DNA from: Candidatus Rokubacteria bacterium 13_1_40CM_69_27
GTDB taxonomy: Bacteria > Methylomirabilota > Methylomirabilia > Rokubacteriales > CSP1-6
DNA length: 64,000 bases
Assembly: GCA_001917535.1 (NCBI GenBank)
Contig: MNEF01000116.1
Location: 1-64,000, forward strand
Reading direction: 5' to 3'
In this document: positions 1-8,203 of the stretch, in pieces
How positions within the stretch are numbered: position 1 is the stretch's first letter
Layout: each line of letters opens with the position of its first letter
Translations under genes and position numbers: made by a program
The notes under the pieces: generated by a model
The model's database searches: none
What the model was told of the DNA's origin: nothing
Seen by the model: only the letters and a program-made list of their open reading frames with translations

Positions 1-330
1 CAGCGTCTCCTCCACGGAGAGCTTGTAGCGGGCGGGGTGATTCAGCACGTAGAGGGTCTCGCGCTCCCCCATCACCTTTCCGACGTGCTGCGGGAACGGC
101 TGATAGCTCAGCTCGACTCCCTGGAAGAGCAGGAGCCTGGACGCCAGTCTCTGGAGCGCCTGCCAGTAGGCATCGCTGATGTGGTCGTCGTGATCGGTGA
201 TGGCGAGGAAGTCGTAGCCGAGCCGCTCGTACTCCTCGATCAGGCGGTGGGGCGACAGCGCGCCGTCCGAGAACGTAGTATGGGCATGGAGATTGCCCCT
301 GAGCAGCGCCATCAGCCGCGGCTCCGCCAC
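1..330 (-). CDS. PHP-domain metal-dependent phosphoesterase, C-terminus off the left edge
   Basis: The N-terminal 110 codons of a PHP-superfamily protein. The metal-ligand motifs HAHTTFSDG, shortly after the start, and TDHDDH about 30 residues later are the first two conserved PHP motifs. The family hydrolyses phosphoesters with two or three metals (TrpH/YciV-type exonucleases, histidinol phosphatases, PolX/DnaE domains); which member this is cannot be told from the fragment. A GTG at 330 has GAGGTGAG about 6 nt upstream, and an ATG at 312 is an alternative start. The gene continues beyond base 1. Confidence 0.8.
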   Translation of the reverse strand, partial: MAEPRLMALLRGNLHAHTTFSDGALSPHRLIEEYERLGYDFLAITDHDDHISDAYWQALQRLASRLLLFQGVELSYQPFPQHVGKVMGERETLYVLNHPARYKLSVEETL

Positions 331-393
331 TGGGCGCTCACCTCAGCCCAGGCCGAGCGCGCGCCCCCAGGCCATCGTGCGGGGGTCATCCGA

Positions 394-792
394 TCAGCGT
401 GCGGGGCGCTTGGCGGGCGGCGGACCGCCCCACTCGAAGGCGAAGCCGAGGGCGAACCACCCGGTCACTTCGCGACGACCCGTCTGGGCCGCGCCGACCG
501 GCGTGTTCGGTGAGGTCCAGCCGGCAACGCCCATCCGTCCCGGGCCCCCGGGGCCTTCGGTCTTCGAGGAGAGCGGACCGACGAACGTGGGATCGTGGCG
601 GACGCGCGGCGTCTCCGGGTAGTAGTCCGCATCGCTCGGGCGCGTCGCCCGGTAATGATCGCCCGGCGGCAGCAACACGGGCTCCCGCGCCCGCTCCGGC
701 GCCGGGGCCGTGATGTCGACCTGCTGGGCCGCCACCGGGGTCGCCAGGAGCGCCGCCAGCACGATGACGAGAGCCGAGATGATGGTTCCCAT
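394..792 (-). CDS. Small secreted protein of unknown function
   Basis: A 132-residue protein with a clean Sec signal peptide: hydrophobic residues 5-20, then a TPVAAQQ-type cleavage site. The mature part is rich in Pro, Arg and Gly and has no motif I recognise; it ends in a Trp/Phe-containing stretch (GWFALGFAFEWGG) that could be a short beta strand. There is no obvious Shine-Dalgarno. A TAAGAT hexamer lies 6 nt before the ATG, so the message may be leaderless. It sits 63 bp upstream of the PHP gene on the same strand. Confidence 0.6.
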   Translation of the reverse strand: MGTIISALVIVLAALLATPVAAQQVDITAPAPERAREPVLLPPGDHYRATRPSDADYYPETPRVRHDPTFVGPLSSKTEGPGGPGRMGVAGWTSPNTPVGAAQTGRREVTGWFALGFAFEWGGPPPAKRPAR

Positions 793-830
793 AAATCGAT
801 CTTACCAGAGTCTGCCACTACCTCCGTGCC

Positions 831-1102
831 ATGCTCCCGCCGCCAGCCGATGCATCATCGACGCCTGCACGATCACAAGATCCCATCACGGAGGGACTCG
901 ATGGCCTCGACGAACGGGCGGCTGGACGGACGGTACTGATCACCGGCGCGGCGGGGGGCATCGGCGCGGCCTGCGCGCGGCGGCTCGCCGCCGAAGGCGC
1001 GCGGCTCGTGCTCACCGATCTCGACGGACCGGGCGTGGAGAAGCGGACTACATGACGGGCCAGGCCATCAACCTCGACGGGGGCCTGGTCATGGGCAACT
1101 AG
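831..1102 (+). pseudogene. Internally deleted short-chain dehydrogenase/reductase remnant
   Basis: Only the two ends of a classical SDR remain. The N-terminal Rossmann motif TGAAGGIGAACARRLAAEGA and the following LVLTDLDG strand are read in one frame up to about 1045. The typical SDR C-terminus ADYMTGQAINLDGG is read in a different frame up to the TAG at 1100-1102. The SYK catalytic region and about 180 residues between them are missing, so the gene cannot encode an active NAD(P)-dependent oxidoreductase. The original start is uncertain (ATG at 831 or 901). Confidence 0.8.
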
Positions 1103-1111
1103 CCGCGCCGG

Positions 1112-1558
1112 TCAGCCGGCGGCGATCACGGCATCGGCGTCGATCTCGATCAACGCGCCGTCCCGGATGAGCTGATCCACCCGGACCAGCGTGCTGGCGG
1201 GATACATGCCTTCGCTGAAGTAGCCCGAGCGGACCTCGTGGATCTCGCGCAGCGACTGTTGGTCGAGCTGGGTCACGTAGACTCGAACGCGCACGATGTC
1301 GTCCATCGTGCCGCCCTCGCGCGCGAGGATCGCCTTGATCTTCTCGAGCACCTGCCGGGTCTGCTCGCGCATCGTCCGCCCCACCACCGTCCCGTTCTCG
1401 TCGGTTCCGACCATCCCGGAGATGAAGAGCAATGCGCAGTCCGGAAGCTGGATGCGCACCGCGTCGGAGAAGACCGCCGGCACGTTGGTGCCCTTGAGGG
1501 CGTCGATCCCGCGCGATCTATCCTTGGCCAGGTTGATGGAGGCGCGCTTGACAGGCAT
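1112..1558 (-). CDS. RidA (YjgF/YER057c/UK114) family protein
   Basis: About 148 residues. Family features seen are the FISGMVGTDENG strand, the helix REQTRQVLEKIKAIL, the central VRVRVYVT strand and the C-terminal ASTLVRVDQL...IEIDADAVI segment carrying the conserved Arg and Glu. RidA enzymes hydrolyse reactive enamine/imine intermediates such as 2-aminoacrylate; whether this paralogue is a true deaminase is not certain. I start it at the ATG at 1558; an upstream in-frame ATG at 1609 would add a low-complexity leader. A TAAGAT hexamer lies 8 nt before the start. It converges on the SDR remnant. Confidence 0.85.
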   Translation of the reverse strand: MPVKRASINLAKDRSRGIDALKGTNVPAVFSDAVRIQLPDCALLFISGMVGTDENGTVVGRTMREQTRQVLEKIKAILAREGGTMDDIVRVRVYVTQLDQQSLREIHEVRSGYFSEGMYPASTLVRVDQLIRDGALIEIDADAVIAAG

Positions 1559-1629
1559 GGGCCCGTATCTTACCAGAGGGGGCGCCGATGGATGGCACCG
1601 CCCCTGCACGTCGAGCGCTCGAGTCGCCC

Positions 1630-2072
1630 ATGCGTTGCCCTCGCGGACCGGGCCTGCTGGTCACCGCCCTCCTGCTCCAGGGCTGCGCGGCCCTGGGAGT
1701 GACGGGGGGCGCCGTAGCCCTCGCCGCGATGGGGGAGGGTGCGGGAGCCATCGTCAAGGCCGGAACGGAGTACCGTGCGGGCGGGGTGGCCTACCGGACC
1801 TTCACCGTCCCGCTCGACCGTCTGCACGAGGCGACCAGAGCCATGTTGACGCGAATGGACCTCGAGCTCCAGAGCGAGCAGAGCACGGCGAAGGGGCGCG
1901 AGACCGTCGCCACGGCCCGGGAGCGCGGGCCCTCCTGCGATCCGACCGGGCCACGGCCAGCGAGATCATCGCCCAGACCGAGCGTACCCTCGACGAGGCC
2001 TCGGTGCTGGCCCGCGAGGCCGCCGCCTCGGCGCCGGCATGCTGCGAATGTCGCGGCGAGCCACCGCGCTGA
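1630..2072 (+). pseudogene. Frameshifted DUF3568-like lipoprotein remnant
   Basis: The 5' part encodes a lipoprotein signal with lipobox LLLQGCAAL, then GVAYRTFTVPLDRLHEATRAML and MDLELQSEQ, resembling the opening of DUF3568-type outer-membrane lipoproteins. After about 1915 the frame no longer makes sense. The expected ending (RATASEIIAQTERTLDEA) is found in another frame running to 2072. The segment between the two is shorter than in the family as I remember it, so both a frameshift and a deletion are likely. The family assignment is from memory of its pattern and is moderate. Confidence 0.6.
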
Positions 2073-2090
2073 ACGCGCGCGGCATTCTTT

Positions 2091-2492
2091 TCACTTGCTC
2101 CTGAAGTGCGTTGGCACCCAGGTCCAGTAGTAAGCGCTGCCATGGGGCCGCACCTCCCAGTGCCCCTGGACGGTGAAGCCATTCACCTTCTCGGTGACGC
2201 GATAGCCCGGGAGTGTCACTTCCTGCCATTCGATCGTAGATGGCAGCGAGCCCGGCTGAACGACCTCCATCGGAATCACAACCGAGCGCGAGGGGACCTC
2301 GATCTCTCTGAGAACGAGACCCTGGTTGGAGAGGGCCCAGGGGGAATGCCAGGGCATCGCGGGGTGCGGGTTGTTGGAGAAGAAGTTCGGGTCCGCACCC
2401 GGCACGGATTGGGCGAAAGCCCATTCGCTGCTCAGGGGAAGGATGGCCATCGAGAGGACGATGAGCAAATTATCGGCACGCAGACGTCGCAT
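2091..2492 (-). CDS. Secreted protein of unknown function
   Basis: A 133-residue protein with a signal peptide (MRRLRADN, hydrophobic 9-22, cleavage near EWAFAQS). The mature part is aromatic- and Pro-rich (ADPNFFSNNPHPAMPW, HWEVRPHGSAYYWTWVP), suggesting a small beta-rich periplasmic or surface protein; no family recognised. The start is well supported: GGAGGTGACCG directly precedes the ATG, and a TATGAT -10-like hexamer lies some 20 nt further up. It converges with the lipoprotein remnant. Confidence 0.65.
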   Translation of the reverse strand: MRRLRADNLLIVLSMAILPLSSEWAFAQSVPGADPNFFSNNPHPAMPWHSPWALSNQGLVLREIEVPSRSVVIPMEVVQPGSLPSTIEWQEVTLPGYRVTEKVNGFTVQGHWEVRPHGSAYYWTWVPTHFRSK

Positions 2493-2568
2493 CGGTCACC
2501 TCCAGAGTGGGCGGGATCATACTCCCGCAAAAGGCCGACAGCAAGAATCGTTTGACCCGATTTGCGCA

Positions 2569-3168
2569 TCATACCGCCCTCTTCATGACGCCCACGAGAG
2601 CGGGGGCGCGGGCGAGCAGGCGGTGGACACGGGGCAACAGGCTGGTCTCTACACGGCGAAAGGTCTGATAGGCGAGCCGCCGGAAGACGAGATCCTGGTA
2701 CGGCAGGCAGCCGACGAGCCGGCAGCCGAGCCCGGCCTTGAACTGGAACAGGCCGTAATTCGGGTGGCTCGGGAGGGGCACCCCGCCGACTCCGCTGGAG
2801 CCGAAGTCGACCAGGACATTGGCGGTCCGGTGGGCCCGATACCGCGCTTGCCGCGCGGCATGGCGAAACCGCCCCCGGCGACTGTGTTGATAGCGGCGGC
2901 CGGCCTCCCGGAGACTCGTCCGGCGGGCCCGCTCGGCGCACGTCCCAGAGCAGTAGCGATCGCCCCGATCACAGTGCCGGCAGAGAAAGAACACGCGGGG
3001 CGGCACTCGCCTCGAGCACAGATCACGAACCGGAAGGAATCCAGGCGTCCCAGCGTTCGGCACGCGGGGGTGGACAATCACGAGGCGATGTGCGAAAAGG
3101 GAGACCGCTGAGTCGCGTCCCTGTGATTCGGCCCGAGGGCCCGGGGTGTCCAGACTCCGGGCCCTCAC
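2569..3168 (-). CDS. Chimeric cysteine-rich ORF with a FemAB/GNAT-like tail
   Basis: The middle of this 199-residue frame (about residues 60-110) contains FFLCRHCDRGDRYCSGTC followed by an Arg-rich helix, RRYQHSRRGRFRHAARQARY. This resembles a small zinc-finger-like protein often seen beside insertion sequences. The last 85 residues (PNYGLFQFKAGLGCRLV ... RRLAYQTFRR) look instead like the extreme C-terminus of a FemAB/peptidoglycan-bridge-type or GNAT acyltransferase. The join probably results from deletion. The first 50 codons overlap a perfect 10-bp inverted repeat (3135-3144/3157-3166), so the true start may be further in. Whether it is expressed is unknown. Confidence 0.4.
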   Translation of the reverse strand: MRARSLDTPGPRAESQGRDSAVSLFAHRLVIVHPRVPNAGTPGFLPVRDLCSRRVPPRVFFLCRHCDRGDRYCSGTCAERARRTSLREAGRRYQHSRRGRFRHAARQARYRAHRTANVLVDFGSSGVGGVPLPSHPNYGLFQFKAGLGCRLVGCLPYQDLVFRRLAYQTFRRVETSLLPRVHRLLARAPALVGVMKRAV

Positions 3169-3492
3169 CCTTCTCGGCGCCGTCAGCGGGAACGGTCTAT
3201 CGTAGCTTGATCACACTGGCAACAGGCGGAGAGAGTGCCGAGGTGGGTCTGGCACACGGAGGTTTGGCGCTCCGGATCACCGGATTCAACGGCCCTCTGT
3301 GGGGCTCAGCCCTGACGCCCCAGGCTGCTTTAACCTCGTGCCTGGTATTTGGGCCCGTGCTCCACCACCCCGGCGGAGGCTACCCTAGCGAAAGCTCTCC
3401 CCTGGTGTCAACGTGGAGACCGTAGCTCTACCACCGACTCGTCTAGAATCCCGCGCTTTCAGGTGCTGCTCGACACAAAAAGGCCTCGGCCC
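3169..3492. other. Intergenic stretch without a recognisable gene
   Basis: No convincing coding sequence. A TTGACA-N18-TAGGGT pair on the minus strand (about 3382-3411) could be a weak promoter for the cysteine-rich ORF. Otherwise nothing is seen. Confidence 0.4.
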
Positions 3493-4140
3493 TCAGAAGG
3501 TCGTCGCCTGCACCGCTTTCGCATCCCCACCGCTGGCGCCCGCCGTCGCAGATGCGACTACGACGTCCGCAACGCCATAGACGGTCGCGTGCAGCGCGTT
3601 CACGACCAGGGTGCCGTCCGATAGGACCTGCTGCTCGTTGATCACCAACTGGCCGCCGGGAATAGAGACCGTCTGGTTCACCGTCCCGTCGACGGGGACG
3701 TCCACTCCATTGATCGAGAGATTGGAAATGTACGAGGTGCCGGTGTTCGAGCTGCCGTTCAGGGGCGCCCGGGCTTCTGCTTCTGCGGAATCGGCGGCTA
3801 TGCTGATTCCAGCGATGATGAGGTTGAGCGAGGCGAGATAGGATTCGGAGGCAATCTCATCCAGGTAGCCGATCACCCGCGCGGCTGGAACCTGCGCCGA
3901 GACCAGGGAAGTGCTGATCGAGTCAGCTTCGCTGTACAGAGCGTCAACCGAACCTGCCGCGAGCGTTCCCGTGCCGCCCAGCACCGTCGTGGTTCCGCCG
4001 ACGATCCCGGTCACAGTGCCGACGGTCCCGGTAATGTCGCCGAGGGTTTGAGCTCGGGTGCGTGCGGGCCATCCCAGCAGCCCGACCGATAGCACGCCGA
4101 GTGCTACAAGAATCCCACGGTGAAACACTCTGTAGCGCAT
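3493..4140 (-). CDS. Secreted choice-of-anchor-P-like protein
   Basis: About 215 residues. After a signal peptide (MRYRVFHRG, hydrophobic stretch, cleavage near TRAQT) comes a Gly/Thr-rich segment with repeated GTVTG-type steps. The C-terminal part carries the hallmark of choice-of-anchor P domains: SIPGGQLVINEQ, then VNALHATVYGVADVVVASA. Such proteins are secreted and of unknown role. The start at 4140 is chosen because GGAGG lies 6 nt upstream; a longer frame from 4170 lacks a ribosome site. It is followed on the same strand, about 210 bp upstream, by another small secreted protein. Confidence 0.7.
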   Translation of the reverse strand: MRYRVFHRGILVALGVLSVGLLGWPARTRAQTLGDITGTVGTVTGIVGGTTTVLGGTGTLAAGSVDALYSEADSISTSLVSAQVPAARVIGYLDEIASESYLASLNLIIAGISIAADSAEAEARAPLNGSSNTGTSYISNLSINGVDVPVDGTVNQTVSIPGGQLVINEQQVLSDGTLVVNALHATVYGVADVVVASATAGASGGDAKAVQATTF

Positions 4141-4351
4141 CGTTAACCTCCACCTCTCGGATTCGCCCACACTCGCAGCGGGTCCGGTTACTCCCGGCTC
4201 CCTGACAGAGCCGTCGACCCGATGTGGAGCGCTGTCAACGCGTTTCGAGTCTTGACTGACCCTGATGACCGCCGCATCTTGGCCTGCTTCCGCTCTGTCC
4301 CAGGCACCCGCGCTCGCCGTTACTGTTCGGATCGTCGAGCGCAGGTCTTGG

Positions 4352-4705
4352 TCAGTCCTTCAGGAAGATCAATTCGTAGCAGGCATCCCCGTCGCACACC
4401 GACGACCTCCCGAGGAGAGGGCTCAAATCAAACCACGCTCCACCGGTTCGCATGTCGTGTATAACATGCCACCCGGCCCGGTCCATGGTGACCATGGCCT
4501 CGTTACAGAAAGAACCCGCGAGCGAGACCCCCTCTGAGGGGGTACCGAAGCTGGAGAAGCTGTCCGCGACGATCGTGTTGGTGTATGCGTCGCAGATAGC
4601 GGTTTCGGCTCTCTTGAGGTCGGCGGACGCCTCGGGCACGTTCACCAGCGACAGGGTGAAGGTCAGCAGGGCTCCAAAACCCACGAGCGCGAGCATCCTC
4701 TTCAT
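4352..4705 (-). CDS. Small secreted cysteine-containing protein of unknown function
   Basis: A 117-residue protein. The signal peptide runs MKRMLALVGF...LVNVPEASA. The mature domain has four Cys (AICDAY, SFCNEA, SVCDGDACYEL) that could form two disulfides in the periplasm. No family recognised. GGAGGGACACAC before the ATG at 4705 fixes the start. Its closeness and shared orientation with the choice-of-anchor-P-like gene suggest a set of exported proteins, but co-transcription is not shown. Confidence 0.65.
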   Translation of the reverse strand: MKRMLALVGFGALLTFTLSLVNVPEASADLKRAETAICDAYTNTIVADSFSSFGTPSEGVSLAGSFCNEAMVTMDRAGWHVIHDMRTGGAWFDLSPLLGRSSVCDGDACYELIFLKD

Positions 4706-5195
4706 GTGTGTCCCTCCAATGCTTACCATCTGCCTTTGATCTCCTACCAAAAGTTTCTGCCCATGGATGTCGTGGACCTCTTCTCCCACCCCCTTATCGG
4801 GACCGCCTTCTACAGCACCGCCGGGCCGTCTGGTGTCGATTCATCCACCGGCGGGCCCCGCGTCGAACCCGTTGGTTGACCTCGGCCGTCGGCTCACCGC
4901 CCCTGAAGCCAGCGTTGGGTTGGCAGCGCCAAGGCGCCCGTTCGTCCCATGGCGCCATTGCAGCGGTCGGGAGTCGGCAGTGGTATCCGCGGGGCATGCT
5001 CGACGCTATTCAAAGCTTCGCCCCTTTAGTGTGTGACCTCTTTCGGGAGCGAGCGGCCGCGAGGTCATCGGCTGTTCGCCGTGCACTGCGTACGTATCAG
5101 AGCGCGACTGCGGTGCCTCGCATACCGCAGGGTGGGGGAATTTAGGACCCGAAAAAGGCGGGGCGGGGGCCCCCGAATGGGGACCCCCTCTCGCG
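4706..5195. other. Intergenic stretch left of the IS91-like remnant
   Basis: About 490 bases with no ORF that looks biological on either strand. It probably contains the scar where the 5' half of the transposase gene was lost; the G/C runs at 5147-5185 are the only visible structure. Confidence 0.4.
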
Positions 5196-6331
5196 ATGGG
5201 TACGGCCGGACGCAAGGTCATCCTGCTCGGCGACCCGCTCCAACTCGCTCAGGTTTCGCAGGGTACGCTCCGGGCGGTTCTCGGGGTCTTCGCGCGGGCG
5301 CTGCTCCAGTTCTACCACCGGCGCGCCCGCGGGCGGGGAATCGCGGACGGCCGGACGGGCACGCTCACGGTGATCCAGCGCTTCGGGGGCGGGCTGAACC
5401 TGAACGTCCACTTCCACACGCTCGTCCTCGACGGGGTGTTCACCGAGCGGGTGCCGGCAGGGACGTTGGTTTTCCACGCGGCACCGCCGCCCAGCGACGC
5501 CGAGGTGGGCCGCCTGATCATCACGGTACGCCGGCGGGTCCTTCGCCTGCTCGAACGCCGCAGATACGGGCCGACGCCGAGGCGGCGCGAGACCCGCTCG
5601 TCGAGGAGTCCCCCGTGCTGGCCGGCATCACGAGCGCGTCGGTGCTTGGCCAAGTCGCGCTCGGCCGCCGCGCCGGTGCGCGGGTCTGGCGTCTCGGATC
5701 GGAGCCGGACGCGCCGTGGATTGCCTCCACGGGCCCGCGCCAATCTCATCGCGACGGCTTCGACCTCCACGCTGACCTGCGCGTGGCCGGCCACGACCGG
5801 AGGCGGCTCGAGCACCTCTGCCGCTACCTGCTGCGGCCGCCGGTGGCCCAGGAGCGACTGCGGCTCCTGCCCGACGGGCGGGTGCTGCTGCAGCTCAAGC
5901 GGGTGTGGGGCGAGAAGCTTGCGGCGATAACGCCGCGCCCTCGGATTAACCTCATCCTGTACCACGGCGTGCTCGCCCCGCACGCTCGGTGGCGGAGCCG
6001 CATCGTCCCCGGACCTGGCGTGCGGACGCTCGATGCCGGAGTGAGCCCCGACGAAGCGCGGGGCGCTTCCGCGGATGACACGCCCGGAGCGCCGCAGCCG
6101 GCCCGTCACTGGCCTTGGGCCGACCTGATGCGGCGGGCCTTCGACATCGACGTGCTCGCGTGTCCCCGGTGCGGGAACCGAATGCGCCTGTTGGCGACGA
6201 TTGAGGATCCCCGGATCGTGCAGCAGATCCTCACTCACCTGGGGCTGCCCAGCGAGCCGGTGCAGGCGGACCCTGCCCACTCGCCTCCTGCCTACTCCGC
6301 CACAACCCTCTTCGCAGACACGCCCGCCTGA
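5196..6331 (+). mobile_element. IS91-family transposase remnant, 5'-truncated and frameshifted
   Basis: The frame from 5196 matches the central Y2-transposase region: LRAVLGVFARALLQFYHRRA, then TLTVIQRFGGGLNLNVHFHTLVLDG, whose HFH is the metal-binding HUH-type motif. Around 5560-5575 the frame breaks. The continuation (DPLVEESPVLAGI ... RLLPDGRVLLQLKRVW ... ILYHGVLAPHARWR) is in another frame, ending at 6331 with the typical C-terminal CPRCGNRMRLLATIEDP. The N-terminal Cys-rich zinc-binding half is absent. Intact relatives are about 450-500 residues and mobilise by rolling circle; this copy should be inactive. No terminal ori/ter sequences were identified. Confidence 0.85.
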
Positions 6332-6435
6332 TCGTCAGCCCCTCGGCCTTGACACGCCGGGCGCGGCGGCGCTATGTCTCCGGCGATGTGCTGGGTGGGC
6401 GGCGGGCCGGCGGCCCCCGACGGTCAGCCCTTTGT

Positions 6436-6465
6436 GGGATGTGGGGGGCTGGGATGTGGGGGGCT
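6436..6465. repeat. Perfect 15-bp tandem duplication
   Basis: GGGATGTGGGGGGCT occurs twice head-to-tail (6436-6450 and 6451-6465), between the IS91-like remnant and the alkyl-sulfatase fragment. It may be a slippage or insertion scar. Confidence 0.8.
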
Positions 6466-6524
6466 CCCGCCCTGCCGCGAGGTCGGCGGCACCCCGCTCG
6501 GAGGCACCGCAGCGCGCCTCCCGA

Positions 6525-6875
6525 TGCCGAGAATGCCCCTTCGACGCCCTCGCGGTGCGGGTGAATGGTTCGAAGGCAGCCATCAGGCTCAACTACGTCT
6601 TCCCCGACACGAACGAGCGGCTCCTCGTCAGGGTCGAGAACGGCGTGCTGAACTACTGGGCGGGGAAGCAGGCGCCGCAGGCTGACGCCACCGTCACGCT
6701 CACTCGTCCAATGCTCAACCAGATCATCGTCCGGACAGCCGGCTTCGAGCAGAAGATCTCCGCGGGCGAGGTCCAGATCGAGGGCCGTCGAGAAGCGCTG
6801 GACGAGCTCCTGTCGCTGATCGATACCTTTGCCTACTGGTTCAACATCGTGACGCCTCGCCCACCTCACCCGTGA
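6525..6875 (+). pseudogene. C-terminal fragment of an alkyl sulfatase
   Basis: From about residue CPFDALAVRVNG (6534) to the stop at 6875 the translation reads as an alkyl-sulfatase C-terminal (SCP2-like) domain: RLNYVFPDTNERLLVRVENG, DATVTLTRPMLNQII, SAGEVQIEGRREALDELL and the terminal WFNIVTP. In the full enzyme this domain follows a metallo-beta-lactamase catalytic domain that cleaves alkyl sulfate esters. Here that catalytic domain is missing, so this is the stump of a gene cut by rearrangement next to the IS91-like element. Confidence 0.8.
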
Positions 6876-7048
6876 TCGGCTCAGCGGGACGAGCGAGGAA
6901 ACTCGAAGGTGCGCGGCTGGCACCGAAGGCACGGCCCGTCTCACCTATCGTGAACGGACAGACTGGGCTCGGCTGGCATCACGTGGCCGCTCAGCCGCAC
7001 GAGAGCCACGAGAACTTGGTCCATATCGCGAATCCCGGAATAAAGGTC

Positions 7049-7405
7049 ATGGTTAGAGGATACCCTCGCGTTCAGAGGTCCCTGATCCTATTGCTATTTC
7101 TCCTCCCAGGATGCGCTTCTATTGCGAAGCAGGTGACCACAGACCAAGTGGCCAGAATTGAGATTGGCAAATCGACGAGGGAGGATGTACTGCAAGTATT
7201 AGGACTTCCGAATGCGAGAGAGCTGAGGGGAGTTGAAGGCGGCGGGAAGCTAGAATTCTGGACATACTATCGGACTCCCGGTAGATCAACCATCCTCTTG
7301 TGTGGTTACGTGGGCTGTACCCCTCTCTTTTCCCTTGAAGAGAATAAGGATCCGGCGGCCATCGTGGTCTTCAATGAAAGCGGCCTCGTCGTGGACGTGC
7401 AGTAG
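7049..7405 (+). CDS. SmpA/OmlA (BamE)-like outer-membrane lipoprotein
   Basis: About 118 residues. A lipoprotein signal (RSLILLLFLLPGCAS; lipid-modified Cys) precedes VARIEIGKSTREDVLQVLGLPN and KLEFWTYYR, the signature start of the SmpA/OmlA fold shared by BamE. It is probably anchored in the outer membrane; a real BamE role is unproven because many orphan copies exist. The ATG at 7049 is chosen since it directly precedes the signal peptide; the ribosome site is weak (AAAGG). Base composition is visibly AT-richer than the flanking genes, suggesting transfer. It ends 2 nt before the next gene. Confidence 0.7.
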   Translation: MVRGYPRVQRSLILLLFLLPGCASIAKQVTTDQVARIEIGKSTREDVLQVLGLPNARELRGVEGGGKLEFWTYYRTPGRSTILLCGYVGCTPLFSLEENKDPAAIVVFNESGLVVDVQ

Positions 7406-7407
7406 CC

Positions 7408-8202
7408 GTGAACGACAGGACCGTTAGCCCGAACGGCGTCGTAATGCTTGGAAGTCTTATGCTCGCCGTGCTCTCCGTGGGTTGTACTGCCTTCGCCATA
7501 TCCATGGACAAGAGCCATTGGCGAAATGTTGTTCAGAAGCCAATTGGCGTCATAGTCCTCATCCCAGAGAAAAGGCTCGTGTTGAGTGAGCTGCTATTTC
7601 GGGTTGTCTGGGCAGAACGGAGAGAGACCTATTACTCATTTGATGGGATATGGGACCCAGCGCCTATTCTCGAGCAGAATTGCGTCGCCACGCTCCAACG
7701 CGATTTCAACATCCGAACGCTGACCCTGCGCGGCGCCGTTGAGCCAGGGAGCTACCGTGACCTGGTTGCGGTGGCGGAGGCCGCGTTCAATACGGAAAGA
7801 AGGCAAGTCAAGGCGCCGGCAGACCGAGCTGCGTTGAGGGAAGAATTCTGGACAAAACCACCGATGAAGTATCTTCGAGCAAGGCCCACGCGGGATCTCG
7901 GTAAAATCGGAGAGCGCCTCGGTGTGGATTTCATCTTAGAACTGTCCTTGGCAGGAATCTCCATGGAACCCGTGGGACCGTTTGGGATCCAGGGAGGGAC
8001 TCTTTCGGTATTTGTTTATGGTCGACTGATCCGGGTAGCTGATGAAGCCGTAGTCTGGCTGAACAGAGCCGCCGCGGGTGTCCATGAAAAAGAGTTAACG
8101 GATCTTCAGGAAGACCTGGAATTACTAAGGGAGGATTTTGACGAGGCAGTTATGCGCGTCTGCGAGCCCGATGGGATTTTTCGTGGCTTGAAGCCACATT
8201 GA
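7408..8202 (+). CDS. Lipoprotein of unknown function
   Basis: A 264-residue protein starting with GTG (an in-frame ATG at 7444 is an alternative). The signal MLGSLMLAVLSVGC ends in a lipobox Cys. The later segment GKIGERLGVDFILELSLAG ... VFVYGRLIRVADEAVVWL resembles the strand pattern of LpoB/CsgG-type periplasmic lipoproteins, but no family can be claimed. It forms a two-gene unit with the BamE-like gene, with only 2 nt between them, and shares its lower GC content. Confidence 0.6.
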   Translation: MNDRTVSPNGVVMLGSLMLAVLSVGCTAFAISMDKSHWRNVVQKPIGVIVLIPEKRLVLSELLFRVVWAERRETYYSFDGIWDPAPILEQNCVATLQRDFNIRTLTLRGAVEPGSYRDLVAVAEAAFNTERRQVKAPADRAALREEFWTKPPMKYLRARPTRDLGKIGERLGVDFILELSLAGISMEPVGPFGIQGGTLSVFVYGRLIRVADEAVVWLNRAAAGVHEKELTDLQEDLELLREDFDEAVMRVCEPDGIFRGLKPH

Positions 8203-8203
8203 G

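Noticed and set aside
3135..3166. Intrinsic terminator
   Set aside because: A perfect 10-bp inverted repeat, but no T-run on either side and no gene ending next to it.
6350..6385. Promoter TTGACA-N18-TATGTC after the IS91-like remnant
   Set aside because: The spacer is extremely GC-rich and only gene fragments follow, so the match is probably chance.
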